A stretch of DNA of 64,000 nucleotides, taken from positions 391,649 to 455,648 of the forward strand of contig NZ_JAMQKB010000001.1 of the NCBI RefSeq assembly GCF_028416575.1, given 5' to 3'. Shown here piece by piece: positions 54,717 through 63,865 of the stretch. Each line of letters starts with the position of its first letter. Position 1 is the first letter of the stretch. Made by a program: the position numbers and the translations under genes. Under the pieces are notes generated by a model. The model saw only the letters and a program-made list of their open reading frames with translations. It was not told where the DNA came from and made no database searches. This DNA comes from Terrihalobacillus insolitus. GTDB lineage: Bacteria > Bacillota > Bacilli > Bacillales > Amphibacillaceae.

Positions 54717-56209
54717 TCATTAACCTTTTTTTGTCTACGCCATTGTTGAACAATCGGAATGACGAAGGAGAGTACAGATACAATAAGCAATGAAAGCGAA
54801 ATTGGTTTTTCAATAAATATCATGAGGCTCCCATTTGATATTGTTAAAGACTGTCTAAATGCTTGTTCCATCATCCCTCCTAGAATAAACGCCAATATGA
54901 ATGAGGGTGCTGGAAAAGCGAACAATCTCATTAAAAATCCAATAACACCGAATAGTAATAGCATGTAGAGATCAAACGTGTTAAAACTGATGGCATACAC
55001 ACCAATGATACTAAACATAATGACGAGCGAAATAAGCAATGGTCGAGGAATACGTAATATTCGTGCAATATAAGGAATTAAAGGCAAATTCAAAATTAAT
55101 AGAAACACGTTCCCAATATACATACTTGCAATAATTCCCCAAAATACTTCTGGACGGTCGGTCATCAATAAAGGGCCTGGCTGAATACCCAGCACCATAA
55201 ACGCTCCTAGCATAACTGCTGTCGTTCCAGATCCAGGAATTCCAAGACTTAATAACGGAACAAAAGCACCACCAGTAGCAGCATTGTTTGCTGTTTCTGG
55301 GCCCGCAAGACCTTTAATCGAGCCTTTACCAAATTCTTCAGGTTTCTTTGCGATACGTTTTTCCGTAATATATCCTATAAATGAGGCGATCGTTGCACCT
55401 GCACCCGGTAAAACGCCAAGTAAGAATCCTAAAATAGATTGCCTTGCCATCGGTCCTTTCATTTCCTTAAAGTCACTTTTTCCAAGCCGCAAACTTCCGA
55501 GCTTGTGACTATTACTAACCGAATCATCCTTCCTGTTAAGAATGAGAGTGCACACCTCAGCTAAAGCAAATAGGCCTAGTGCAATCACTAGAAAATCAAG
55601 ACCTTCCAAAAGATTTACATTACCAAAAGTAAAACGCTGTGTCCCTGTTTGACCATCAATCCCGATTGTCACTACCATGAACCCAACAACTGCCGAAAGC
55701 AATGCTTTGATGGTCGATCCTTCTGATAGACTAGAAATTGCCGTTAATCCCATTAACATTAACGCAAAATATGCTGGCGGGCCAAAAGCAACCGCTACAC
55801 TTGCAAGAGCAGGAGCAAGTAACATTAATAGAATGACACTTACCGTTCCCCCTGTAAAAGAAGATATTGCTGCGATGGCCAATGCCTTACCTGCTTTTCC
55901 TTGCTGTGCCATTGGGTATCCATCAAAGGCCGTTGCTACTGTACCCGATATTCCCGGTGCGTTTAGCAATATGGATGATGTCGATCCTCCAAAGACAGCA
56001 CCATAATAAACCCCTGCCATCATCACTAAAGCTGGAGCGGGATCCATTCCGTATGTGATCGGGATCATCACGGCAATTGCACTAATAGGACCTAAACCTG
56101 GTAGCATACCGATAAATGTTCCAACAAAAACGCCAATTAATACAAATAAGATGCCTTCTACGCTGAGGGCAATTTCAAATCCAGTCAAAATACCTTCTAT
56201 AGAACCCAT
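54713..56209 (-). CDS. tctA: Tripartite tricarboxylate transporter large permease (TctA)
   Basis: 498 residues. The two signature loops are GMLPGLGPISAIAVMIPITYG (first 20 residues of the motif near 33-52) and GVLPGAGATIASFIGYITE near 260. About twelve hydrophobic segments. Works with TctB and TctC to import citrate-like acids using sodium or proton gradient. Lies 12 bp after tctB. Confidence 0.95.
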   Translation of the reverse strand: MGSIEGILTGFEIALSVEGILFVLIGVFVGTFIGMLPGLGPISAIAVMIPITYGMDPAPALVMMAGVYYGAVFGGSTSSILLNAPGISGTVATAFDGYPMAQQGKAGKALAIAAISSFTGGTVSVILLMLLAPALASVAVAFGPPAYFALMLMGLTAISSLSEGSTIKALLSAVVGFMVVTIGIDGQTGTQRFTFGNVNLLEGLDFLVIALGLFALAEVCTLILNRKDDSVSNSHKLGSLRLGKSDFKEMKGPMARQSILGFLLGVLPGAGATIASFIGYITEKRIAKKPEEFGKGSIKGLAGPETANNAATGGAFVPLLSLGIPGSGTTAVMLGAFMVLGIQPGPLLMTDRPEVFWGIIASMYIGNVFLLILNLPLIPYIARILRIPRPLLISLVIMFSIIGVYAISFNTFDLYMLLLFGVIGFLMRLFAFPAPSFILAFILGGMMEQAFRQSLTISNGSLMIFIEKPISLSLLIVSVLSFVIPIVQQWRRQKKVNE

Positions 56210-56221
56210 ATGCTACCTCCT

Positions 56222-56680
56222 TTAAAACGGTAATATACCTTGTGGCAAACTAATCTTAAGAAAATAAGAAAACGTCACATACATAAAAAATGGGAAAAGA
56301 ACAGAAACGATTATATTCGTTTTATATTTTTTGTATCCAAGGAACCAGGAACAAAAGAATATGAATACACCAGTCATAATGACAAACCCTACAATTTCGA
56401 GCAACCAAATATATAGAAAAATAAACAAAAATACCGCACCTAACACAGCAAACTCTTTTTTAGGGATATTCCTACGAGCTCTTTGCTCTTTTGTTTCTGT
56501 GTTTTTTGAGAAAAATAAAAAGATTGATAGAATAATAAGCAACCAACCTAACCCTTTCGGTACCACATCCGCATCAACAGGAGTGTACGGATAGGATGGA
56601 AGTCTATAGCTCATGATCAAATACCCTATTGCTAGTAGAATTAGAACAATGCTAATTTTTTGGTTAATTGTTTTTAACAC
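56222..56680 (-). CDS. tctB: Tripartite tricarboxylate transporter small permease (TctB)
   Basis: 152 residues from GTG 56680 (GGGTGGTGA upstream). Four hydrophobic segments at about 8-25, 42-60, 80-113 and 120-140. The long open frame to 56854 is not protein-like before this start. It is the small membrane component next to tctA. Confidence 0.87.
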   Translation of the reverse strand: MLKTINQKISIVLILLAIGYLIMSYRLPSYPYTPVDADVVPKGLGWLLIILSIFLFFSKNTETKEQRARRNIPKKEFAVLGAVFLFIFLYIWLLEIVGFVIMTGVFIFFCSWFLGYKKYKTNIIVSVLFPFFMYVTFSYFLKISLPQGILPF

Positions 56681-56858
56681 TCGATCACCACCCTGTTTCG
56701 TATGTTTCAAAAGACACAATATTGGCATCCACAAATGAAGACCATCATCAAAAAAGTTACCGTTCAGCTCTCCTGTAGTCCTGGTTAAAAAGGAGTGAAG
56801 CCAATGATCGTAATCATTGACTTCTCCACTTCTTTTCGAGGTTATGAACACCAAATTT

Positions 56859-57938
56859 TTATTTTCCGAGACCTAATTCATCCAAAAGGCCTTTGATTGA
56901 TTCCTTTTCGTTGTTAAGAAACTCTGTATAATCTTGGCTATTCATATACATTTCATTCCATCCATACTTTGCTCGGACATCGGCAAACTCAGGTGAATCA
57001 CTTAACTCTTTAAACTTTTTCTCATAATAGTCAAGTGCTGCTTGATCCATGTTTGGCGGTCCAAAGAATCCACGCCAGTTCACAAATGTAGCATCAATTC
57101 CCTGTTCTTTAGCTGTTGGAAAATCAGATAGCACTTCTCCTTCGACCCTCTCTTCAGCTGTGATACCTAAAACTTTAATTTTACCTGCTTTCACCTGTTC
57201 CACTGTTTCTGCAATACCTGTAGAGTACACGTCGACACTACCATTTAATAATGAAGTTAGTGCGCCCCCATCCTGATCAGATACATATTTAATTTTTGTA
57301 ATGTCTACTCCAGCTGCTTTTGCTATTTTCACAAATTGAATATGATCCATGCTCCCTGGTGAAGATGCGCCAACAACGGTAACACTAGATGGGTCTTCTT
57401 TCATGTCATCAAATAAATCGTTCAAATTATCCCATTTCGAATCCGCTTTAACTGCAAATGCAGCGTAATCAGCAATGACGTTGGCAATTGGTGTGAAATC
57501 TTCGTGACCATACTGTGATTGTCCATTAAGCGGCACTAACAAAATTGGAGAAGAAGAAACGAATAAGTTGTATGGACTTCCATCTTTCTCAGCAATGTAA
57601 GACCAGCCAACTGCTCCACCTCCACCTGGCTTATTGACAACACCAATGTCCTGATCAATAATGCCCGCTTCATTGAATACTTTTGCAGCCATTCGTGCGG
57701 TTGTATCCCATCCACCACCTGCTCCCGCTGGTGCTACGATTTCGATCGGTTTTTCAGGTGACCACTCACCGGAATCAGCTTGATTATCTTCTGATGAATT
57801 GTCCTTTTCTTCTGCATCAGATCCCGAATCAGAGTTAGATCCACCTGCATTCTCATCTTCACCAGATGAACCACTCGAACATGCGGCAAGGAACAATAGT
57901 AAAAAGGCAAATACTAAAATGGATAACGCTTTCTTCAT
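56859..57938 (-). CDS. tctC: Tripartite tricarboxylate transporter binding protein (TctC)
   Basis: 359 residues, lipoprotein (LLFLAACSSG, Cys20) with a long acidic Ser/Glu/Asp linker (about 21-58). Mature part with the TctC pattern KPIEIVAPAGAGGGWDTTAR, NKPGGGGAVGWSYIA, TVVGASSPGSMDHIQF and LTSLLNGSVDVYSTGIAE. Captures citrate-like anions. ATG 57938 with AAGGGGGAG upstream. The gap of 178 bp to tctB holds no gene. Confidence 0.94.
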   Translation of the reverse strand: MKKALSILVFAFLLLFLAACSSGSSGEDENAGGSNSDSGSDAEEKDNSSEDNQADSGEWSPEKPIEIVAPAGAGGGWDTTARMAAKVFNEAGIIDQDIGVVNKPGGGGAVGWSYIAEKDGSPYNLFVSSSPILLVPLNGQSQYGHEDFTPIANVIADYAAFAVKADSKWDNLNDLFDDMKEDPSSVTVVGASSPGSMDHIQFVKIAKAAGVDITKIKYVSDQDGGALTSLLNGSVDVYSTGIAETVEQVKAGKIKVLGITAEERVEGEVLSDFPTAKEQGIDATFVNWRGFFGPPNMDQAALDYYEKKFKELSDSPEFADVRAKYGWNEMYMNSQDYTEFLNNEKESIKGLLDELGLGK

Positions 57939-58065
57939 TACTTGACTCCCCCTTTTGATTTTACTTAAACAGGATACGGAATTACGTCCCTGAAGAAAAC
58001 TATAAATGACTCACCCAAAAAAGTAACCGTTTTCAAAATAATGATCGATAAATTTTTTGTGTGCA

Positions 58066-58083
58066 TTTTGTTCATTTTGTTCA
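58066..58083. promoter_or_regulatory. Tandem 9-mer TTTTGTTCA x2, candidate response-regulator site upstream of tctC
   Basis: TTTTGTTCA at 58066-58074 and 58075-58083, without gap, about 130 bp upstream of tctC and in the 196-bp spacer after the regulator gene. Matches the dctP-upstream tandem 9-mer except for the last base of each unit; orientation relative to the gene is reversed. Confidence 0.55.
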
Positions 58084-58134
58084 CGGGAAAAGGTTGTTCA
58101 TCAAAGGGGAAGATACGTTATTTTCGTTTATTTA

Positions 58135-58824
58135 TCAAAATGTTTTATTCGTCATGCGATATTTTCGTTCTGGTCTACCTACAATTCCGTATTCAAGTTC
58201 TGCAGTTCCCTCACCTATCGAAATCAAATATTCCAAATATCTTCTTGCTGTTGTTCTTGAAGCACCTATCTTAGTTCCCATTTCTTCTGCTGTAATACCT
58301 GCATCGACTTCATACATAATCCCCTTTACTTTTTTAAGTGTTAACGGGTCAATTCCTTTAGGAGTTTGCTTAACAACACTAGAGGCATTAGACCCTGTAT
58401 GACCAAAATAGTCATCAAGAAAAGATTGATCGACATCCTCCATAACATCCAGTACTTTTTTTGTTCGTTTATACTTTTCAATCGTTGCGATGAACCGCTT
58501 CATTTCAACTGGCTTAATAATGTAGTCAAACACTCCATGTCGAATCGTTTCCTCAACCAGATGCTTTTCCGTTGCTGCAGAAATCATAATGATGTCCACA
58601 TTTGGATTTATCTTCCTAATATCTTCAATCAGTGTAGTACCAAGTATATCAGGCATGAAAATATCTAGGAGTACGAGATCTACCTCCCGATCCTTCATGA
58701 ACTGAATAGCCTCTTTGCCTGTAAGTGCTTTCCCGACCACTTTTACACCAGACATTTTCGCAAGAAACTTTTCATGTATTCCAGCCACCCTAAAATAATC
58801 TTCAATAATCAAAATGTGTATCAT
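58135..58824 (-). CDS. CitB/DcuR-type response regulator
   Basis: 229 residues. Receiver domain with IEDYFRV at the start (the usual acidic pair is E-D), phosphoacceptor Asp54 in VLLDIFMPDILG and KPVE near 106; C-terminal HTH with TAEEMGTKIGASRTTARRYLEYL (about 180-200). Homologue of the dctR product encoded at 37759. Follows its kinase gene by 24 bp and precedes tctC; probable activator of tctCBA-prpDB. Confidence 0.92.
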   Translation of the reverse strand: MIHILIIEDYFRVAGIHEKFLAKMSGVKVVGKALTGKEAIQFMKDREVDLVLLDIFMPDILGTTLIEDIRKINPNVDIIMISAATEKHLVEETIRHGVFDYIIKPVEMKRFIATIEKYKRTKKVLDVMEDVDQSFLDDYFGHTGSNASSVVKQTPKGIDPLTLKKVKGIMYEVDAGITAEEMGTKIGASRTTARRYLEYLISIGEGTAELEYGIVGRPERKYRMTNKTF

Positions 58825-58848
58825 AAATCAAAGAAACCTCCTATCACG

Positions 58849-60453
58849 TCACGCATATCGACTTTCTTTTATTGTTAGTTCCTTAGGTATAAAAATGGAG
58901 AAAACTGCACCACCGTCCTTTTGGTTATGCACTTCCATTTCTCCTTGAAGCTCCTCTACAACTTCTTGCACGATCGACAACCCATAACCCCTATCTTCTT
59001 TATTCTTTTTTGTCGAAAATCCTTTGTTAAAAATGAACTTCGCGTGTTCTTCTTTTATTCCAGGGCCATTGTCTGATATGTCAAAAACAATGTCCTTACC
59101 AACATCGGTTGCAAAAAAAACAACCCGCTTCTCTTCTTGGTATTCCACCGCTTCAATCGCATTATCTAGTAAATTACCAAGTATCGTAATGAGACTGGAC
59201 ATATCTATCCGCTTTGGTAATGCACTCAACGAACTGTTTTGGTCAATTTCAAATTTTACCTTTTTTTCTGAAGCTTTGCCTATCTTACCTAATAAAATAG
59301 CTTGTACCGTTCGATCCTTGATCTGCCCAATTAGGACTCTGTTTTGATGCTGGTTGATTTCGGATTCTGTTTGGATTAGCGCGATTGCCTCGCTGTAATG
59401 ACCAAGCTGAAGTAAACCAGATAAAACGTATAATTTATTCGTATATTCATGTGTTTGGGCACGTAAGTCCTCGGAATATCTTCGGACCTCTGACAACGTG
59501 TCAAGCATTTCTTTGATTTCTGTTTTATCTCTGAAACTAGCTACAACACCTACCACCTCACCGTTTTCAATGATCGGTGTCCGATTTACGATGACTACTC
59601 GATCACGCAAAATCATTTCCGTATCTTTTTCCTTTTTACCAGTTTTCAAGACATCATACATTTTTGTATTTGGTAAAATGTCTTCTATCTTTCTATCTGT
59701 CCAGTCCTCTGATAGACCAAGAATTTCTTGAGCAGCATCATTCATCATCGTAATGTTCCCATTTTTATCAATCGCTGTAATCCCTTCTTTAATAGAAAGT
59801 AAGATTGCATTCCGGTCCCGATAAAGTGATGCAATTTGATGTGGCTCTAACCCTAATGTATCTTTTCTTATATTGCGGGTTAGTGCAATCCCACCTATCA
59901 CCCCTAATAGAATCACAAGAAGAGAGAATCCGCTTATTTTTAATAGTTTATCAAATACAATCGTCTTAATATCTTCTATCATAAAGCCTACCGAAACGAG
60001 GCCAATGATTTCCCCCTCGTCATTAAAAATAGGTGCCTTCCCTCGAAGCGAAGGACCAAGACTCCCTACAGCTTTGGAAGTATAGTATTGTCCATCAATT
60101 AGCGCTTTACCATTGTCTCCACCAACCATTCGTTTCCCTAACTTGTATGAGTCAGGATGGGAATAACGAATACTTTGGGCATTTCCGACAACGATAAATT
60201 CCGCTCCTACCATTTCTCGAATCTTCTCAGCAATTGGTTGGATCACTACTGCAGGATCCTCCAACTCAAATGCATTTTTTATGGTCGGCATAAAAGAGAC
60301 AGTCGTTGCAACTTGAAGCGCCCGCTGGCCTATATTTCTTTCTGTTTGCTGTGATTGAATATATGCAATAATCCCTGTCAAAACGATGGTTACAAATAGA
60401 ACCAATGAAATAATCAATGTCAAAATCTTCGTTTGAAGCGAGATCCTTCTCAT
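58849..60453 (-). CDS. CitA/DcuS-type sensor histidine kinase
   Basis: 534 residues. Membrane segments at about 10-30 and 176-196 flank a Cache-type extracytoplasmic sensor domain, followed by a PAS domain (about 215-325), phosphoacceptor His335 in QTHEYTNKLYVLSGLLQLG and an ATPase domain with DNAIEA, SDNGPGI and GYGLSIVQEVV. Its likely ligand is the tricarboxylate carried by TctABC. Salmonella tctD/tctE regulators are of the OmpR class, so this arrangement differs. Confidence 0.92.
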   Translation of the reverse strand: MRRISLQTKILTLIISLVLFVTIVLTGIIAYIQSQQTERNIGQRALQVATTVSFMPTIKNAFELEDPAVVIQPIAEKIREMVGAEFIVVGNAQSIRYSHPDSYKLGKRMVGGDNGKALIDGQYYTSKAVGSLGPSLRGKAPIFNDEGEIIGLVSVGFMIEDIKTIVFDKLLKISGFSLLVILLGVIGGIALTRNIRKDTLGLEPHQIASLYRDRNAILLSIKEGITAIDKNGNITMMNDAAQEILGLSEDWTDRKIEDILPNTKMYDVLKTGKKEKDTEMILRDRVVIVNRTPIIENGEVVGVVASFRDKTEIKEMLDTLSEVRRYSEDLRAQTHEYTNKLYVLSGLLQLGHYSEAIALIQTESEINQHQNRVLIGQIKDRTVQAILLGKIGKASEKKVKFEIDQNSSLSALPKRIDMSSLITILGNLLDNAIEAVEYQEEKRVVFFATDVGKDIVFDISDNGPGIKEEHAKFIFNKGFSTKKNKEDRGYGLSIVQEVVEELQGEMEVHNQKDGGAVFSIFIPKELTIKESRYA

Positions 60454-60641
60454 AGTGTTGGCCAGTCCTTCCTACTTGTAACTTCTCTACATTAAACCTA
60501 CCACAATATTCTAAACCTATCACAATATTCTGTAAATAGGAAGCGCAATTGGGTGGTGTTACTCCATTAAAATCTGTCGTAACCTCGTATACACCATTCT
60601 CCTTTAGGCAAAAATGGTTGCAAAAAGGAGGGTGTTACAAC

Positions 60642-61250
60642 ATGATTCAAATAGCACTTGTAATAATGGTCATTATTGGTTTGGTTCATCTATGGATCGT
60701 AAAGCGTCGTAATGACTATACGGCGCGTGAAATTATTCGCCAGTTAAACAAAAGCAGGGACATGAAACGGACGATGGCAATGGGACTGCACACCAGGTTT
60801 AATTTTAAGCGAGATCCAGAGACAGGTAAAATTCTAGAAAAGACGTCAGACTTATTTATCAAGCAAACAGCACACGAGTTTGAAGACTTTGTTTCAGATG
60901 TGATCGAGGACTATTATGGTGGTGAGGCAGAGGTGACGGTAGGATCTGGTGATCATGGTGTAGATATTCGACACTTCCGTGATGATGGGTTATACCTTGG
61001 ACAAGTAAAGGCATTTAAAGAAGATATGAACTATTTACCGATCGCATTGATCCACTCCAATATGGTAAAAGAGAATGCCAAAGGTGGGTTCGTCGTTACT
61101 ACTGGGAATTTCACAGATAAAGCGCGGCAATATGCGCAAGATTTAAATATTGAATTGATTGATGGAGAGACGCTTGTGAACTACTGGCTTATTGGATTAG
61201 AAGACAAGGATAAGGAATTAGTCGGGCAGCCTGAAGAAATAAAAACGTGA
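60642..61250 (+). CDS. Membrane-anchored Mrr-like restriction-endonuclease-fold protein
   Basis: 202 residues from ATG 60642 with GGAGGGTG upstream. One N-terminal membrane helix (about 3-19), a linker, then an Mrr_cat-like domain: FEDFVSDVIEDYYGGEAEVT, Asp in GDHGVDI near 107 and QVKAFK near 122 form the D...QxK nuclease core. Similar proteins are widespread in Bacilli with unknown role; a stand-alone defence or DNA-handling function at the membrane is inferred. Not part of the type II RM pair. Confidence 0.82.
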   Translation: MIQIALVIMVIIGLVHLWIVKRRNDYTAREIIRQLNKSRDMKRTMAMGLHTRFNFKRDPETGKILEKTSDLFIKQTAHEFEDFVSDVIEDYYGGEAEVTVGSGDHGVDIRHFRDDGLYLGQVKAFKEDMNYLPIALIHSNMVKENAKGGFVVTTGNFTDKARQYAQDLNIELIDGETLVNYWLIGLEDKDKELVGQPEEIKT

Positions 61251-61349
61251 GAAAGTGATCTTGTGAACACCTTGAAATATTGGCTACCCCTTCAATTTTA
61301 TGGTAGTTTATGTTAAATCAATTTTAAAGAGGGTTAAAGGGGAAAGAAA

Positions 61350-62300
61350 ATGATCCAAGTCATTGCTATCGATCAACAATATAAAAAACATCATCAAATC
61401 CAGCTTCCAGAAGTAATAAACAATGAAAACTATTTGTGGTTTTGGATTGATTTTAATCATCCAACTGAAAAAGAAATACAGGAACTCGATCAGACTCTAA
61501 AGTTTCACCCACTTGCAATTGAGGACTGCATTCATGGGCTTCAACGCCCGAAGTTAGATTATTATGATGATTACACATTCTATACGACACACGCAATCAA
61601 ACAAAAAGGACTTCATACAGAAGAAATTGATTTTTTCATTGGAGAAAATTATATTGTTAGCTTTCATATGGAAGACTCTAAAGAATTAAATCATGTATGG
61701 AATCGATTGATCACGCTAGGAAAAATAGAGCAATGGGACCCACACCACGTTTTTTATCAAATATTGGATAAAATTGTAGACAATTACTTTCCACTTATTT
61801 ACGAAATTGAAGATGAGTTGAATGCAATTGAAAATAACTCAGATATACGTTCCATGAATATTCTGATGGAGCGTTTGTTTGATATTCGTCACAAGCTGTT
61901 AACGTTGAGACATACCATCAATCCGGCACGTGATCTTCTGTACCGTATGTTAAACTCACATCACTTAGAGGGAATACGAGATCGACGGGAGTATTTTTCG
62001 GATATTTATGACCACCTGTTAAAGCTGTCGGAAATGGTTGAGTCAAACCGTGAGATCACAAACGACATTCGTGATAGTTATTTGTCGCTCACCTCACATC
62101 AAACCAATCAGGTGATGAAAATTTTAACGATCATTACTTCGATATTCGCTCCGATCACATTTATCGCAGGAATTTATGGAATGAATTTTCGCTATATGCC
62201 AGAACTGACATGGGACTATGGCTATTTTATTATCCTTGGCATCATGGGAACCATTGCTGTTTTAATGTATACCTGGTTCAAACGAAAAGGCTGGTTTTGA
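61350..62300 (+). CDS. corA: CorA-family magnesium/divalent cation channel
   Basis: 316 residues: a large N-terminal cytoplasmic domain with IEDCIHGLQRPKLDYYDDYTF (first 20 near 62-82), a long stalk helix with MNILMERLFDIRHKLL, and two C-terminal membrane helices separated by the invariant YGMNF selectivity loop (about 284-288). ATG 61350 after AAAGGGGAAAG. Standard length. Confidence 0.95.
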   Translation: MIQVIAIDQQYKKHHQIQLPEVINNENYLWFWIDFNHPTEKEIQELDQTLKFHPLAIEDCIHGLQRPKLDYYDDYTFYTTHAIKQKGLHTEEIDFFIGENYIVSFHMEDSKELNHVWNRLITLGKIEQWDPHHVFYQILDKIVDNYFPLIYEIEDELNAIENNSDIRSMNILMERLFDIRHKLLTLRHTINPARDLLYRMLNSHHLEGIRDRREYFSDIYDHLLKLSEMVESNREITNDIRDSYLSLTSHQTNQVMKILTIITSIFAPITFIAGIYGMNFRYMPELTWDYGYFIILGIMGTIAVLMYTWFKRKGWF

Positions 62301-62443
62301 TATCCAAACATGACTGGAAATAGTAACTAGCTCACTCTGTTGGAACAGATCCCTGACAAAAGTGTTGGAAAAACTTAGCTGTGAAATGTAAGTATTATAT
62401 TATGCTTAATCGGGACAACTATGCATACAGGAGGTGTACCACA

Positions 62444-62599
62444 ATGGCTCAAGACGTATTATGCGAAGTAAACAACTGTAAGTATTGGGCGGAAGGTAAC
62501 AAATGTTCCGCCAATGCCATCTATGTCGTTAGCCACCGCGGTAAGAAGGCGGCAAATCAAGAAGAAACCGATTGCCAGACTTTTGAACCGCAAATTTAG
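62444..62599 (+). CDS. DUF1540 small Cys-rich protein
   Basis: 51 residues from ATG 62444 with AGGAGGTG upstream (upstream in-frame ATGs have none). Four Cys in CEVNNCKYWAEGNKC and DCQTF fit DUF1540, which usually occurs in one or two copies per protein and probably binds zinc. Function unknown; associated with sporulating Firmicutes. Confidence 0.9.
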   Translation: MAQDVLCEVNNCKYWAEGNKCSANAIYVVSHRGKKAANQEETDCQTFEPQI

Positions 62600-62612
62600 T
62601 ACCCTTCTTTAA

Positions 62613-62649
62613 CGGGACTGTCCTCACAAAGACGTGTGGGGGCAGTCCT
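62613..62649. terminator. Hairpin between the DUF1540 gene and mtlD
   Basis: GGACTG pairs with CAGTCC with an inner CAC/GTG stem. Weak T-run. Confidence 0.5.
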
Positions 62650-62718
62650 AATTCTTGCACCACTCAAAAGAGATACCACTCTGTGACATGACAATCCCTA
62701 ACTTATCTTATTTTTAAC

Positions 62719-63864
62719 CTAGTTGATATCCAATTGATTCTGAACAATTGCAATGAACGGATGATTTTTCTCCAATCCAGAAACCTTCTCTAATACTGTT
62801 TGATAACCTTCTCGTTCAATCATTTCCTGTAATTCAACAGCTTCAGGGTCTTGTTTGTTTTGGTAGGTCAGTGCTGCTGCGATCGTCTTTGCCAGATTTA
62901 CTGGATCTTTTCCCGTTAATTTTAAATAAAGAGTCGCAGGACGGATAAGCCTATCATTTGATCCAAGTTTTCGAATCGGGCCACGTCCGACTCGTGTTAC
63001 ATCGTCTGAAATGTATGGGTTTTGAAACCGATGGATGATCTTGTTTATATAATTGAGGTGTTCATTGTGATCAAAACCATATTTTCGGATTAGCACTTCG
63101 CCAGATTCGCTAAGAGCTCCAAGTGTAATCTCCTGAATTGGCTCATGACTCATCGCTTCCTCAATGGTCTTGTATCCCATCGAATGACCAATGTACGCTG
63201 CTACAGCATGACCTGTGTTTACCGTGAACAATTTTCGCTCGATATAAGGTGTTAAATCACTGACATAGGTAATTCCTTGGATGTCCGGCTTTTCTCCCTT
63301 AACGTCTGTTTCCTCTACAACCCACTCATAATACGGTTCCACAGAAACTTGTAGAAGATCGTCATTTGTTTGATTCGGAACAATTCGATCGACAGCAGCG
63401 TTTGGGAATCCATAAACACGGTTAAATTGCTCCTTTTCTGCTTCTGTAACCTGCTTCAAAACTTCTTCATTCAATAGAGAGCTGCCACCAATCATATTTT
63501 CGCAAGCGATTATATTCAAAGGATGCCCTGTCTTCTTCAGTCTTTCACGTAACCCTTTCGTTAAAAGATCTGATATGATCGGTAATATAGTTGGACCGAC
63601 AGCCGTTGTAACGATATCTGCCTTGACAATTGCTTGAATAACCTCTTCTGGACTCGTCGTACTATTCAATCCAGAAACGTTGGAGACAGTTAATTCATCC
63701 TCGTTTTCATCAGCTAAAACGACACGATACTGTTGTTTTTCATTTAATTCTTTAATCACTTGATCGTTCACATCTACAAACGTTGTGTGGTAACCCGCTT
63801 TGTATAATAAGGATCCGATAAAACCTCTACCGATGTTGCCAGCCCCAAAATGTACAGCTAACAT
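62719..63864 (-). CDS. mtlD: Mannitol-1-phosphate 5-dehydrogenase
   Basis: 381 residues. N-terminal NAD motif VHFGAGNIGRGFIG (4-17), NVSGLNS, IACENMIGGSS (about 138-148), AAVDRIVPNQ and the C-terminal helical domain with KLFTVNTGHAVAAYIG. Oxidises mannitol 1-phosphate to fructose 6-phosphate. Starts 1 bp after the mtlF stop. Confidence 0.96.
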   Translation of the reverse strand: MLAVHFGAGNIGRGFIGSLLYKAGYHTTFVDVNDQVIKELNEKQQYRVVLADENEDELTVSNVSGLNSTTSPEEVIQAIVKADIVTTAVGPTILPIISDLLTKGLRERLKKTGHPLNIIACENMIGGSSLLNEEVLKQVTEAEKEQFNRVYGFPNAAVDRIVPNQTNDDLLQVSVEPYYEWVVEETDVKGEKPDIQGITYVSDLTPYIERKLFTVNTGHAVAAYIGHSMGYKTIEEAMSHEPIQEITLGALSESGEVLIRKYGFDHNEHLNYINKIIHRFQNPYISDDVTRVGRGPIRKLGSNDRLIRPATLYLKLTGKDPVNLAKTIAAALTYQNKQDPEAVELQEMIEREGYQTVLEKVSGLEKNHPFIAIVQNQLDIN

Positions 63865-63865
63865 A

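Noticed and set aside
56681-56854. N-terminal extension of tctB
   Set aside because: Sequence before GTG 56680 is not protein-like for the family and the ribosome site is just before 56680.
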